NCBI GenBank assembly: GCA_036362985.1
Contig: JAYGXS010000004.1
Coordinates: forward strand, 47,245,592 to 47,309,591
Source of the DNA: Ligula intestinalis
Taxonomy: Eukaryota; Platyhelminthes; Cestoda; Diphyllobothriidea; Diphyllobothriidae
Reading direction: 5' to 3'
DNA: 64,000 nucleotides
The position numbers and the translations under genes were made by a program. How positions within the stretch are numbered: position 1 is the first letter of the stretch; every line of letters starts with the position of its first letter. The notes under the pieces are model-generated. The model worked only from the letters and a program-made list of their open reading frames with translations. It was not told the DNA's origin and did not search any database. Below are positions 23,726-63,849 of this stretch, piece after piece.

Positions 23726-23960
23726 GGGCAAGCACCTGCCGCTGCAATCTTCAGGCCCGGTTCCGTGTGGAAGCGAGGGAATAGGACGCCAGGTGGAAGG
23801 AATAGTATATCCTGTAGAGAGGAAGTGGATAATAGGTTGGGGGACGTTGACAGTCGGAAGAGCATGCGTCCGCAACCAAGAAGGACGGCATCCGAAGTGT
23901 AAGAGGGCAGTTGTCGTTACAGTGAGATCCTCTGCAAGTCAACCTTGAATGTTATTGATC
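23714..23960 (-). repeat. Dispersed repeat family C, copy 7
   Basis: Directly abuts copy 6. It starts TTAAGTTAATGGGGCAAGCA and carries GCAATCTTCAGGCCCGGTTC, then GTATATCCTGTAGAGAGG. The tandem arrangement suggests insertion of one copy next to another. Confidence 0.65.
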
Positions 23961-26863
23961 AGACCAGATTGCTGTCGGCAGACACACTTGCGCGCGTACT
24001 TACAGCCGTGAGAGGCGAAAGGTTAAGCGCTGGGTCACTATAGGACTTCCAAGCGATGACTGCCATAACGACCACATTAAGGGGAGCCATCACAGCTTGA
24101 CTTTCAGTCTTGAGAGGTCCCAATATATCCTTTCATTTTGCAACGCTCAGATCCATGACTCCTAGTGTGTCGTGATATTTCCAAGCGCATCAAGTACGAT
24201 GAAGTGAGGAATGCGGTGATTTGCCGGAGGATGGAGTCCCCAATGTTGACCCTACTCTTTTCACAATAACTGCCCGTCCAACCTCTCGGTCAACGATTGA
24301 CAGGCGTCAGAAGCTGCATCTCAGGCATGCCACCGCACGCGCATATACGGCTGTAGTTATGGGCTAATGTGGACGCAGAACGCTCCAATAAACGTATATC
24401 AGGAACCATTCTGACTTCCGCTAGTCGAAACGCAACTTGTTTTTGAGAAGGCACCTACGATGGCATATCAAGGCACGAGGGGGAATCATGCATGCCCAAC
24501 GAGACGATGGCATAAACCACAAACATTTTGGAATTGAAGTGGCCCACGGATCGGAATCCACCACCAAGTAGTAAATATGCATTCCAAAGACCCGTTGCCA
24601 GATACAGAGCAAGCATCAATGGTCTACTGCTAATGCGACGTATATTAGCGAAAAGGGGCAAACGTCTTCATGATAATTGTGCGAGTACCCGCTTGCAACC
24701 AACTCCGAGTATAAACTATCTTTGCTCAGCGTTCACATAAGACAGTAAGGCCACGTGCTCACCTTTGATAAAACGAGGGTTGCCAACCACACCAGAAAGA
24801 TGGCCGAAATTCGGATTCGGATTCTCCCATCCAACATGCCTTTTCCTATGTATGGTTCTGCGTTTTCTTCCAGTTGAAACCAGTATGTCTGTCTGTTTAA
24901 CTGGAAACGGAAGGTTCTGTGACCATCTAGCATCGAAGTCGCAATTGCTTCAGCCTTCCTACATTGCACCTGGTCATCATTGGCTCGCGTAACGAGTGAT
25001 CGCTGAGCCCCAGTATCGTGAGATAAAGTTCCCATAAGCGAGGAAGCACTAGAACGAGGAGCGTATTTTGTCTAACACCTCGCCTTGCAACGGTCTCTAG
25101 TGGTCAGCAAGGAGGCCAGGACCTGCGCTGACTGCGTTAATCCGTAGCCACCGCACATTTGAGTAACACTGCAGTCTGATCGGTTTGGGTTGGTGTATTG
25201 TGCGGAATAACCAAATGGTGGATGGCACGCGTAGACAGACAGTTCAGTCCTCTCAGCCACTACACCCAAGCCCATCTCTTGTCATTGTGACATTACCTTT
25301 TCACCAAAATCTGCTGGGTGAGAGAGGTGGGAGTGTGGTAGTTGACACAACAGCTCGCCTCACTAGGGATTAATATACGCCCCCATGTGGGGGTAAACGG
25401 CAGATGTCTTCGCCCAGTGAAAGCGAGAGTGTCTGTTGTGTCAGCTGCGTCGGAGTCAGGTCCAGACTGCATGTGTCCAAGCCGTGTATTTTGCCCTGCG
25501 CCTCATTCCTCTCCCCTACCTCTGACACTCTTGCCTTGCCATCGGAAGACGGCAGGTGTGGAGAGAGCGAGAGCGAAAGAGGTGAGACAGAAGTAGCGAC
25601 AGTCTGCCTGACAAGTTCTTACGAAATTTAATGCTGGAATGACTTTCTGGGGAACGGTGGTTGGCTCGTCATTCGCGGAGATCGAATACCGTCCCGTACA
25701 CCAGCCGGAAGCTGCTGTGTTGGAGTGGTACGCGCACACGGTTACGACGGTTTGGACGCGCGTGTCCAGGCTGCACAGTGAGAAAAATGGCGGTAGCTAC
25801 GCTTTGCAACAGGGGCATTAGGCCGTTTGACTCAGGGAAGGGCAGACGGCGCAGTGATGACAGTCAGCTACCGCTGTTCGCCAGGCACGAAACGAACTGA
25901 ACATGCAGATCGAAGACCAGATAATGAGAATTCAAAGTCGAGCCAGCGCACAGGCAACTTGGAGAGCATGCGTATGTTATGTATGAGAGAGAGGTTGCTC
26001 GAGCTGGTGGCGGGGCTGATGTTACGAACTCTGCGTCAGTGCGACTGGGGTCGACAGCCAATTCCACTTTCCACGTCTTGTCAGCTGCATGTCTGCACAT
26101 CACGCATGACTCAGTCCCTCGATTTATGTAGCTATACACAGAATGGTATTGTGGGCTTCGCTAATTGGCTACAAACGGACACAGCTCAGAAGCCAGCTCG
26201 CACATTGTGCCGTAAAGAACATGGAAGTAGTGGATACTCCGCGTGGTGGAACAGTTGCTGATGCTGCTAGTCTAGCAACAACTTGTAGAAATGACCCTGC
26301 CACAAAAAAGACTGTTCCGCAAATCTGGACACCATTTGGAGGACTCGTTATTGTCAGTTACTACGCCGTGACGATACAGCCATAGCACAGATGACCGGGA
26401 GCGCAGGCTGCCTCTGAAATTATTGAAAGTCCGATGAATACTGTTCTGGAAGGGTAAAGGTCAATCGCTGCAAAATAAGTTTTCTTACCACTGCTTTCAT
26501 GCAGTTAGGTTCTTGAACAAAACCGATAGGGGAAAGTTTCCTTGAGCAAATTATCCGGGAGACTATGGGGGTCTGCTTTTACTAAAAAAATCCAAAAAAA
26601 AACTTACAACCTGACAGATTCAAGTCCCAATGACGATCTTTTACCGATCGCTAACGGAACTCCTTCATTCCGCTTTGCCTTGGGGCTTATTGTTGAGCCC
26701 CGTCAGCAGTCGCGCACTGGCTAGTAGAAAGCATTGCCGACAAAGACAAGATTCAAGTCTTGCAATCCATGCTGCAGCTTCCGCGTTAACCGATTCGCTC
26801 TGCCACCTTATATTAGTAATGTGGGCAAGAAGTATGTAATTTAACGATGCTAAGTCTGATGAC
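23961..26863. other. No recognised gene; probably decayed repeats
   Basis: Several overlapping open frames of 60-144 codons in the GC-richer part (25-26.2 kb) have no recognisable homology. Some short words resemble family C, but the match is too weak to call copies. Confidence 0.45.
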
Positions 26864-27300
26864 GTGGTCCTCGGTACGTTCTGGCGACCCCAACTGGAAC
26901 TTGCCATCCTAGCCTGGAGACCTTGGACAGCTAAAGACCGAAAAACCCTTGAAACGGTCCAACGACGCGCAAAAAAATTAGTACGAGGCAAACGGAACCT
27001 CCCTCATGAGCAATGTCTTTACTTGTTTCTTCTGGATTACAGACAGCTACGCGGTGACCTAATACAGGCATTTCGCATGCCGCGTGGTCAGGATTGTTGC
27101 CTGGAATCAAATGATTTCTTTTAGATGGCTACTACCACTATTCTGCGAGGACACCCTCTCAGATAACTTGTGACTGGGGCAAGGATTGACCCAAGAAAAT
27201 TCTTATTCTCTAAGAGAGTAATTCAGGCATGGAATGTCCTTCCTGTGGACATTGTCATGTCCCATCCGTTGACATCTTAAAGACAAAGCCTGACCAGCAC
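26864..27300 (+). pseudogene. CR1/Jockey-like LINE reverse transcriptase, 3' fragment
   Basis: The first frame encodes LAILAWRPWTAKDRKTLETV, KKLVRGKRNLPHE and YRQLRGDLIQAFRM, the conserved C-terminal block of CR1-type LINE RT proteins. The match continues after 27124 in other frames (LRGHPL, TGARIDPRKFLFSKRVIQAW). Stops and frame changes make it a pseudogene. The RT palm region is absent, as expected for a 5'-truncated copy. Confidence 0.82.
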
Positions 27301-30300
27301 AGCCTGACGGGCCAACATGTCAACTGAAACCAATCATTTAAATATTATAAAAAGATGGTAATAGCTATTTTTAGGCAGTATTACAATTTACTTTAAGTAA
27401 TTTTTTGCCGTGCATAGCCGATATTCCCGCTGCCTTCTTCTTACTATGCGAACTGTAATTATCGCGTCTGCAGTCGCCTCTACCACATCTGCGGCCCTAG
27501 ACTACGCGCTCTTGTCACGTTCTTTCTTGTATCGACCTAAGAACCGACTGCTGACGACCATAGTGGGTTCCCTCGTTCTTGTCACAACAAGGGCGTATCA
27601 TGGTCGCATCTCCGGTTCTTAGGGATTTTTTCGTGACTCTGCGGTCTCCTCCTCGCATGGCCCTTCGAATTAAGATATTAATCGTCATGGGCCCCGACTG
27701 CCGCCAGCATTCTGAGCCACGTCATTTTTTCAGTCTGCTCTTTTTGCTCAGTTGCACCTACTGGCTCCTGTTAACTGACATCACCACGTGTCACTGTATT
27801 ACTTGGAACAAGTGAGTAGTCAGATACAATTACTTAAACGACTTTTTTGAAATGTTCGGCAGTACCGATGCATTCTTTAACTACTGTGTAACAAAAGGGA
27901 GTTGAAAGGCGTTTGCTTATATTTCCCTTAATAAACTTAACATAACCATTCTAGCATGAACGGAGACTTGACTGTGAGAGCATGCGTGGACCTAGACATC
28001 CAAAACCTAAAGATGCGCAGTCCTCATTAGCACAGAATTTATATCTGTTGCCTGGCTGAAGTTCGCAGTCCCGACTAAGGGCTAGAGAAGTCAAACTCCC
28101 AGGGATCGGCTTGCACATCAGCCTACGCCAAAGGAGCCGACGCAAGTCTTACGGTAGAACAAATGTAGTGATCGCACTTTCACAAGTAAAACATGTACTA
28201 CTCACGTCGGAATCAATGAGTATTTCTGTCGTTTGCATGGCACACTCGAGATCCAAAGCATTGGAATCTGGTCTTGCTTTGTAACCCGAGTCGAATTATC
28301 ATAACTGGAGTCAATAGCGTATGAAGTGGCTGGTAGAATACCGGAATTCGTCCAGTGGCAACACAATGACTGGATCAGCGGAAGAATCTCACAGCTGTCT
28401 GCTCAAGTGGCACAAGTCCCTCAAAGTTCATTCGTTTCGAATCAGTAGCTTCAACAAACGTCTTAGGATTAAGATCTGCTTCCCTCCCTCTCCCCGATTG
28501 TTCCTCGCCGCTAAGTCTGTACTCGAACATATTTTTACAAAGCCCATCATCATTCCATGCCGCAGTTATCAGTATTAAAAGGGATTCCCTGTCAAACGAG
28601 GGAGTCTGACGCCGTCACTATTGCGGAGCGCTGTCCGTTCGGTCTCCTCTAGTACTGGGACTAAGAGCTTTCCCATTCTCAGACGCTCCAAGACATCCAC
28701 TTCAACAGACTGAGACCAGCAGTCTTCAAACAGTCCAAGCCGACATCGGTGTGGTCAATCTGATTTAAATATGCTTTTCACGGTCAACAACAAGAAGCTA
28801 GTTCACGCTTATGTCCCGATGAATGTGAGAGAAGGAAAACGAGGTGAAGGAATCCATTCATTCTTGCAGCCTTAAAAGAAGAAGGCCGGACTCAACCTCC
28901 CACTTCCGGCGTTTCTAAAACACCCTAGACCTTGGCGTTGTGATTGGACTGCTTCGCGTGCAATGAGCCCCTTGCGATTTCCCGAATTTTATTCCGTCAA
29001 GCTAAGCGAACGAACGCTTTCGATTAATTGATAATCAGACAAATAATAAGAGAGAGCCGAAACTAATTCAACATCCGTCTACATGCTTCCTGCGACGAGA
29101 CAGCAAGCATCCACCCACGCCGTCACGAGACGATGAAACCTTGCATCCTCACTCATCCCAACAAAGACGAAATAAACTAAGTGTCGGACCCCCTCCTCCG
29201 CTCTGGTTACTAAGTAAGACTAGAATATGACCCGTTAGATGCCTTAGCACACCTTCCCTTAGTTACTACTGATTAGTTGCTTAAACTTCTGTTAAGTCCA
29301 CCCTTCCTTACAGTATCATTTGCCCAATGATAAATTGATCAAAAACGTTTGTTCGCCTACCTTGACTTCTTGAGTGCTTACATGGGTATCATAGCGAAAG
29401 TTGGGCCGTCACTTGATAAAAAGCATCGGACTCACTCGATGACACGGCACGCATTGACTACCAAGACGAAGTCACGCGTACATCACAAGAGTTGCATTAG
29501 ACGGTGACTTCCTCCTCGCCATCCTCCGTCAAACGCAATTATACATCTCTAACCACTGGCTGTGGCAGTACAGATGAGGAAATAGTCTCAAAGTAGGTCG
29601 GTCAAGCAATTCGTCGCGGAAACTTTTAACTCGATAGTCAGCGGGCACTAAGGACAGAGCGCAAGTGCATTATCTACGAAAAATCATTTTTCTGATCTTT
29701 TACCGGCTAAAGGTATGCGGCAACGCGCCACGGAGGTCAGCGGTTGTGCGCTGCTAAGATATTTTAGTCGAGTAAAAGTTTAAAGGCATGAACTGGGGGG
29801 AGGCCAGACCTCAGTTAATTTATGACTTACGGCTAACTAGGTAGGTTACTGTTCAGTCACTAACTGCATTTATGTCACGTAGTGAATTTTAGCACAGAAA
29901 ACGTCATCATGGCCATGCAGCACAGTAATGGAAAAATTAATTGGGTTACAAGCAGTGTACTGTAAAACGCTACACTAACATGCGCAGAGGACGTAACCAT
30001 TACTATTTAAAATTTCTTTCATGGGAACAGGTGGAAGTTTATGCACTGGCGCTAACCGAGAGCCTTTCACAGGCCAAATACCTTGCCTGGCCGTAGCTGT
30101 CTAGGTCGGCAATCACCTCTGAGATGGCGATAGTGCTTGTTTATGTTGAAATATGGTGACGATAAAAATTAGCTGATGTGTGCCACTGCTACAGACGCCA
30201 TTGGTACCAACAAGTACCTTAATAACCACCTTAAGGTTACTATTTACAATCGGACAGGCATCACGCAGAAAGGCGTTCTTTTTAGTACTACTGCTCGATC

Positions 30301-31844
30301 GGAAAGCTGTTGCGATTGATAGACAGCGATGCTTCTGTGTGGTTTGCTTTAAACTGATAAGAAAAATAGGGTATTTTGCGAGACATGGCTTCGATTTTTG
30401 CTCGGGATCCGCCTAGCTCACCCAGACAACTTGGTAGGTAGCAGGCAGGCAGGAAAGTAGCCCTTGGTGGATCCGGAACTCCGCCGGGTGGGCCTCAATT
30501 CCGGCGGCGAGGAAGAGGAGTCGGAGCAGCATAGTCAAGAGGGGCTGATCTGTCATAAAAAAACAGATGGAGAGGAGAAGAGATGGATCCACCCTAGGGA
30601 GGTTTGGTGTAGCAGACCTTGGCCGCCCTGAGGGCGGGTGGGAACGCGGTCGAAGACGCGTCTGTTGTGGTTCCCCTTGGTAGGTAGCATTGCTTGTTGG
30701 TGTCTGTCGCACTTACAAGCTAGCAGCTACCCACCTTCCCGATGAGCAATGGTATCTTAAATTCCTTAGCAATTAATTAACGGCGGAAATCAACAGGAGG
30801 AATCATCTAAAAAAAGCCTAGTATTAACTGGTGACCACAGGCGTAGTAAGCAGTGGCGGAAGGGAGAACTAGGCAAGTGTCCAAACTCCAGACGAAAGAA
30901 TAAGCACTAGTTTTTGTAGCACGAGAGACAAACAAGTGGCTGTTGGTGGAAAGAAATGCAACAAGCAATAGAAAAAGACAGTCCCCTACTGCGGTTTGGC
31001 AAAACTACACAAACGTCATCATCATCGAAGACGAAGGAGGGAGCAGACCAGAGCACGCATACTGGTCAAAGGGACATGGAGTGCACTTTCTAACACCTGC
31101 ACGTCAAGGAAGTTTTAAAACGTCCGCGGGTGAGGGGGCGAGGGGGGGGGGGCAGGAGTATCAAACATGGGGCGGGCGGTGTGGTTGTACCGATTGTGGG
31201 GGTTGAAGAGAGGGGACGAGAGGGAAGGCGTATTTACAAGGTATGGAGCTCGAGTTGCTACGTATAAGGAATACGCGGTAAGCGTAAAGCTGATGGTTCT
31301 TGGGACGGGGCAGGAGCAGCAGCAAATGACAGTCCTTTATGGGTTACTTTCTGCGACTGGATGAGGACACACCGGAGGATCGGCGATGAGAAGGCGAGGG
31401 AGTGCGAGAACGAGATCGCCGCGAGCGACGATTCGATGCCGGCGATTTGGCGGAGGAACGAGTCTACAGGGGTAAAAAGAATGGGGCAGGTGGCTCAACA
31501 GGCGTTTGGGCGATGTGGCAAAAAGAAAAGAAACGTGCGTTTGGGTAGACAGAAAGTGGGACGTTGAGGATGGACGCTCTGCTGCATTCGCAGAGCTTCA
31601 GAGCTTCTTGGATTAGAAGCTATTGAGTTAAAAAGACATAGGAAAAAAAGCTTGTATTTTACTATGATCTCTAAAAACTGATATGGATTCGACATACGAT
31701 TATATCCAATTCGGAGGTGCTACTCCATATAGAGTCGATGTATGATTGTATGCAATACGCAGGTGTACTTGGACAGCTCTTAGTGCCTATTGGCTGTATT
31801 TATCATTTTAATTATCGCGCACCAAAAATTACGTTAGTTAAATA
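27301..31844. other. No recognised gene; downstream flank of U2SURP
   Basis: Contains a G-rich run near 31140-31152 and the direct repeat CTTGGTAGGTAGCA at about 30429 and 30676. Open frames here lack recognisable domains. Confidence 0.5.
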
Positions 31845-31850
31845 TTTATT
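31845..31850 (-). promoter_or_regulatory. Candidate polyadenylation signal of U2SURP
   Basis: AATAAA on the minus strand lies about 100 bases downstream of the U2SURP stop codon, in an AT-rich stretch. It is the first canonical signal seen after the stop. Confidence 0.55.
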
Positions 31851-31947
31851 TCTACTTTTTTAAATATTTTTCTTTTTTGTGATATGCTCCACACATTTAA
31901 CCTCTATTACTATAGGCCCCGTATTAGAGTGCTGGGATTTTTGGTTG

Positions 31948-58081
<26,134 letters not shown>

Positions 58082-59892
58082 GATAGCACCCAATCCCCTA
58101 AAGGATTTTCAGTTCTGGCGCCCTCAAACATACACGTAATCCAAACAAAGGCTGCCAAATTAGCCTCGAACGGATGACCACAGCTGTAGCCCGTAGACTG
58201 CCTTAACGGTAGATTTTATATAACTCTTCTCCAAATTTCTAAACTCCAGTTTAAGTCATGTTTCCCAAATTGTTGCTCGTGAAGTTGCGACTGCTCTCCT
58301 AAACTGTTCCGACATTTTGAGTCTGTAAGAGGAAGAATTGCTTTCTCGTTTTATGTTTTATTTTAAGTGTTGTTAGCACATTAACACACTTCCTCTTAAG
58401 CCGCTGGTAGCCATAGTTATTTTAATGCGGAAGCTGCAGCATTCAAGAACGCTACAGGCCATCTGCGTAATTTTTATGCTATTATTGAGAATGTCGGGAT
58501 ATCTGGCCACATCTCGTAAATTAAGTTACATAGTCCGCCCTATTTGTTGAACCTGCTTTCGTTACTCATGAAGACAAAATTAAGTGATCATCAGGTTGGG
58601 AAGGCACAGACTTCATTGTGAAGGTTTTTTCAGAGGAATAACTCCTTGTCTGCATTATATTACAATTTTGCCCTCAACGTGTCCTCCATTTCTGTTTCAC
58701 CATTAGTGTCCTTATTTTCAGTATTTCACCCAGTTCATCGTTTCGTCGACGAAATCATGCTTATTTTGCGAATTATGAAAGACCACTCTTCTTTTAAGCA
58801 GAAAGGCTGCCTTACATTCCTTTTCCAGAATTATTGAGCAAAATCACAGCTCACAACATGACCCTGCTTCAGCTAAACGGAGAACTGGTTGTGCAGTTAT
58901 ATTTTGTTGGATAGCTGCCACATATTTATGAGGAAGATCTGGATCGCGCACCACTCGTTCAGGGTAGACTCTTAATCATCCTTTATTACGATATTGTGCT
59001 TACGATAAATCGACGAAATCTGCGGCAATGTGCTGTTTATAGGTCTACCATACCCACCGCCGTTAAACGAGTTTTTGATGGCGCGCCTTAATGTGAAGTG
59101 AAGTGAGAATGTCACCCTCTATTGTAAATGGCATCTCTCACTTTCCTCCGAACTCATACCAATAGACAAAAAATTGAAAATAATCAAAAATGTTGACAAG
59201 TTACGCAGAAATTACTACCCTTGTGATCATTTTTAATAAGTTGTACACAATGTCATCTGTGGCCTCGCAATTTTAAGCTGTACTTCATTTTGCAGGTAAC
59301 TCGACCATGGTTGGCATCGTGGTACCCTAAGACAACAATATTCCCTGTAAACCTACATCCTTACTAAATCCCCCAATAACCCCCTACCAAACTAAATCAG
59401 CTAGAGGCAAGTCCGACTTCTGCTCCAATCACTTTTAAATCTAAGAGGCTCAGCTTCTCTGCAACAGGTACCCTTAAAGATTGTCTAACAATTCCCAAAA
59501 CGGCAATAGTTCAACTATTTCACAGTTTTAAGTGTTCTTTAGATTTTTTAGCTGAGCTAATAAGTCAAATATATCAGTATTCTTGTCCATGAATGGCGTG
59601 CCTGCCTCCAATACCTCCATACATTTATCGTATTTGCCCATATCTGTCTTTTACTGTGCACAGATTGTTTCCCAGGGCCGGGTGGCAGCATCCGTCCATC
59701 ATGTTAAATAGTCCGCCCATAACTGGACGACCTAACTGTCCTCCTCCAGAAACCAAGGGCATGTCCCCTCAAACTTTTTCGTTTTAAATTCCAGATCCCT
59801 GCTTTATACGATGCCCCTGCTTCAGACTTTGGTTTTCCTTACCCATCTAGGTGTTCTTGTAGAAACCGAAACATAGGCAACATAGTCCGTAG
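58082..59892. other. No recognised gene; would include the U2SURP promoter
   Basis: If the first exon call is right, the U2SURP promoter and 5' UTR lie in the first part of this stretch. I see no convincing TATA box or other core element. Confidence 0.4.
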
Positions 59893-60700
59893 CCAAATCT
59901 GAATTCTTCCTCCTAGGTTATGCCTACATTGGGACTGATCGTCATGACAGCCGTGATGGAGGAAACGGTACTTATGTTAAGCAACTGTTTACACTTCTGC
60001 CATTGAACCATATGCAATTCACCGCGGTAAAAGATATCTGTTCGCTTCGAGTTATTTTTAAAAAAATGAGCACCCAACGCTGGCAAAGATTACAGTTCTT
60101 GTCTATCGATCGTAGGTGACTTCAATTTTCCTGAAGATAGAGGGTTGTTCCCTTATGGAACTTAAAGAATCATACGCAGTCACGATCTAAAGTTGCCCGG
60201 AGTTATTAATTATCCGGGTCTACTATATTCCAAAGGTCTTAATCTTTCAGAGCATTGCACTCTGGTTGTCTCTAAGACACGCCGATATACTAGTTTTCTC
60301 TTCCGAAATTAGAACCTTTCTCATGTAAATGTATGTTAAGCCTGACATGAAATACTGCTAGCTTCTATTTAGTCTGCTGCGCGCTAGTAAACGGGAGCAA
60401 ATGTGATCAGTCTAGCATCTTGTTTTACTACAGGCATTTTATCTTCAGAACTCCCTACCTTGACGTACTAACCCATTATTTAGATGTGAGAGTTTATTCT
60501 TGGTGGATTCGCAGATTACAGAAGGGATTTGTTTATCTGCTTAAGCATTTAACCAGTCGTTTCTTAAATCTTTTTAATGCTTTGAAACAGCTTGACCACC
60601 CTCGGCGCAACAGTCAATGCGATGTCTTTTTTCGCCACTGGCACACACAGTTAAGTATCATCAGTGTTTTGAACAAATTTCACTGCAATGTTGGATAACC
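59893..60700 (+). pseudogene. Non-LTR retrotransposon endonuclease fragment
   Basis: One frame reads SEFFLLGYAYIGTDRHDSRD followed by GGNGTYVK, the FxLPGY..R.DR..RGGG..lYV signature of APE-type LINE endonucleases. Downstream, VGDFNFPE supplies the GDFN catalytic motif and LSEHCTLVV resembles the SDH..l motif. A later frame has YSWWIRRLQKGF, like the post-endonuclease WW.R.L..L segment. Frames change repeatedly. Family placement (CR1/Jockey-like) is inference. Confidence 0.6.
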
Positions 60701-61611
60701 TACATAGAAATATCAATATTCCTCAAACCTATACCATGTTTAGGAGGCTTAGCGCCAATTTTTCTACATGCAGGAACTCGTACTGAATTTGAGGTGCCGA
60801 CAGTCGAGTCTGGTGCTATTCCTGGCCTCTGAACCTTGGGCCAGATCTCATCTTGAGAGCAACGGTACTGGATCTGCAGCCCGCAACTCGCGAATTCTTC
60901 AGCCGAAGACGAGCAATCTTTTGCCGATGTCTGGGGCAATCTAACGGTTTCATTCAAATGAATAGGGACTGGAATCACTATGCACTTGTGCCAACCATTC
61001 CCGTTCAAATCTGCTATCATTTCACGGCCTGTTTATTTCTTCTGGATAATGCCAGTTGCCGCAAAACAAATACTTGCAACGACAGCATTTTTGAGGGATT
61101 TTTTTAATGTCAGCACCAACCTTTTATCAGACTGAAACCCACTTTCTTTTTCTAACTGGCTTTGAGCTTTTTACTTCAATGCTCTCCTTAACAGAGAATC
61201 ACCAGCCAGCCTATTGGAGAGTAAGTTCATTTTTCAGTCCTTAAATTTTACTCTGCATCAGAGAAACTGTGATGATTTCCAATTCTTTGATGGCCAATTC
61301 TTTTTATGATTACTACTGAAAATATTTCAGTAGGCGCGCCGGCGTTTATAAAAACGGATTTGCCGTAAAATAACGCTGGCTGTAGGGAGCTTTCCGCGCA
61401 CATGCAGCGTTCATCGCCCGAGAAACGGACACTAATGTCGTATATTACCAGTGCTTCTTGCTTTGGCCTGGGATGGATTATTGGCCTAGCTTTGAACCCT
61501 TTCAGTGCATTTGATTTAACACTCACACCATCTTGCAGAAATTAACATGAGGTCGCTTGCTATCTGGGCCCCAAAAATCGATGTTTGGGCTTCTGGGCTT
61601 AGCAGTTTACA

Positions 61612-61790
61612 CACAGGTTTGGGTATAATGTCAAGTTGAGGTTGAAGTTCGGTTCTAGGGTTTGGGTTAGTGTTCGTTTTACGTGTGAATTTATGGTTAT
61701 GATACGTTTTTGGGTAACGATTAGTTTGAGTACTAGGAATAGGTTAAAGCTTGCAGTTAGGATAAGGGTTAGATTTAATTCATTGCAGTA
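61612..61790 (+). repeat. Degenerate telomere-like G-rich tract
   Basis: Irregular repeats of GGTT/GGGTTAG-like words (AGGTTTGGGT, GGGTTTGGGTTAG, GATAAGGGTTAG). The pattern is roughly six-base but decayed. Confidence 0.5.
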
Positions 61791-62154
61791 AATTCTTACC
61801 ATTTCAAATTTTCTGCTTTTTCGAGACTCTGTGAAAATGGCGGAAATTTTTGGATTACAGCTTGAAAACTTCGTACAAAGCTAAGGATATTATCCTCGGC
61901 GGCATTTTTAGAAGTTTATTTCCAGCCTTTAATACCGCATTTACCTTTATGTGACTGCCGCCATTTTCACGCCTTTCACTTTAAACCTTAACTCTGAGGC
62001 TTCCAATTAGGTGGTACTCGGTCGGTATAATTTTTTTCCCTTTTCTGCCTATCAAGGTTCTCCCTTCGTCGGCCTTCTGCTATGGGCTGCCATTAAAGTT
62101 CTTTAAAACCGTTGTTCAACGCCGCGGGACCTACCAATTTTTACTTGATTATAT

Positions 62155-62237
62155 AGGCAAATTCAGTTAACTCGATTGGGAAAAATTCGTGGCCTTAGTG
62201 GTAGTCGAACCCACACAGCAGGAAAGGCTTCTGCGCG
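62155..62237 (-). repeat. tRNA-derived SINE (family 1), copy 4, 5'-truncated
   Basis: Only box B (62200-62212, GGGTTCGACTACC) and the tail CCACGAATTTTTCCCAATCG plus GTTAACTGAA remain. The box A half is missing, as expected from truncated reverse transcription. Confidence 0.68.
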
Positions 62238-62339
62238 AAAATTTTTCATCGGTCCTTTTGCACTTTTTCAATAAGCCTAACCCATACCCCCCTATTACCC
62301 TCGCTCCTATATAAGAGTAGCATTTTTAACGGTTTACTT

Positions 62340-62680
62340 CCACCTCCTTCGAAAGTGTTGCGGAGGCGAGACCCCCCATGCACTCGCGTGCGCCGGCGGG
62401 AAGAACAGGCCAGCAGGGTCGTGCGGGCAGTCAAGCCACCCACACTGGGTCGCGCTCGCATGCCAGCCGCCCTCGCCGTGCTTCGAGCAAAGAAGACGCC
62501 CGCCCCCATAGCGTGGGCAGTGGCTGCAGTCAAGAAAGTTCCAGTTCGGATGCACATCATACGCCAGGAACATTCTAGCAATATCGGAACCATATAAATA
62601 TGCCGACGTGGACAAGTCGAAAGACGCCGCAAGTCCCACTGTCTTTGTGTGCTGTTAAATAAAGTGCTTGCACTTCATAC
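62340..62680. other. GC-rich island ending in AATAAAGTGCTTGCACTT
   Basis: Locally high GC with overlapping Arg/Ser/Ala-rich frames on both strands and no recognised domain. It is followed by TTAAATAAAG and a pyrimidine-rich TCTTCTTCTGCAG. It could be the end of a retroelement or an LTR; not resolved. Confidence 0.35.
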
Positions 62681-63849
62681 ACATCCTCTTGTCTTCTTCT
62701 GCAGACTGGGCTATACCAGAAATCGTTACTAATTTCAAACTAGCGCTAGACTATCAAGTATTGACTCACTTCTTGGCGTCTACTGCAGATGCTCTGTGCA
62801 CATGTAATAAGTAACCTTTTATGTATACTCTTAGTGCTCGGTCTTATTAACTTTGTCTTTACACCGGAAACGGAGGTGAGAGTGATGAGCGATTGGGCAG
62901 ATTCTCCGCAAGTCCTCTTAAACTCCTGTCTTCTTTTGCGGTAGTTTGCTGCGTTGCTGCTGCCTACTATAGCTTTCGTGTTGCTTGCCTAGCTTGCTTC
63001 AGTGTCTATTGCGGCTTGCTTCAGCGTTTGCTGTGGCTGCTGGAGCGCGTGGTGCCCATCGTCAAAATCGACGGGGAACTGTCATCGTCGTCACTAGACG
63101 GGTGCTAAAGTCTGTGCCAAAAGTCTGCTGCCAAATCAAGTCGCACTCTATGCATAACTCAGCAAAAGCAGGAACAGAAACAGATAATGACGAAGAGAAG
63201 TAGCAGTTTGGACGAATGTCACATAAAACAAGACCTTAAAGAGGGGCATTTACTCATACAGCTGAGTTGTGTTCTAAGTTGAGATAGTTTCGATGCTGTT
63301 TACGTTTGCGGAGTTTACGTGGCAGGCAATCCAAATAAATAGGTACTCGTTTGACTGAGAAAGGCAAATTATATGAAACATTTACGCCAAAACAAATTGC
63401 TTTCTGAAACCTAGCTATTTCTGGGGTAAACAAGTGTTCAACAGATAATCGAAACCTGGTTGACGGGGGCAGTATGAACATTGTTTCCGGCTATGTCCAA
63501 AAAGTCCTCCATAGTAGGGTGGACGCAGGGACAGATTCTTGCTTGGATTGGTAAACAACCTGTATACGCGTGTCATACGTATGGTCAATGGGTAATGAAG
63601 CAGGATTTCGCACAAACAACAAAGAGATGGCTCGAATCTTATATGAATGGGAGTGCCATAGAAGCCACATTACGACGGAGCCATTACAACGCGACTTGCC
63701 TTCCTGAGAGAATGAACTGAGTTCTCCTTTAATTTAGCAACCTTCAACATCGCCACTTTCAGTGCAACGCGATAGGGTCATGTGAACCAGATTATTTATG
63801 CTGAGTAATATACCCTACGTACTGCTGAATTCACTTGCATTGGCTACTA
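62681..63849. other. No recognised gene
   Basis: Short frames only; the 79-codon frame at 63481-63720 has no recognisable domain. Confidence 0.5.

Noticed and set aside
25827..26261. 144-codon frame in a GC-richer patch
   Set aside because: Open frames of this length are expected where GC is locally high; no domain was recognised and several frames overlap on both strands.
63481..63720. 79-codon plus-strand frame near the window end
   Set aside because: No recognisable domain and no supporting splice or promoter context.
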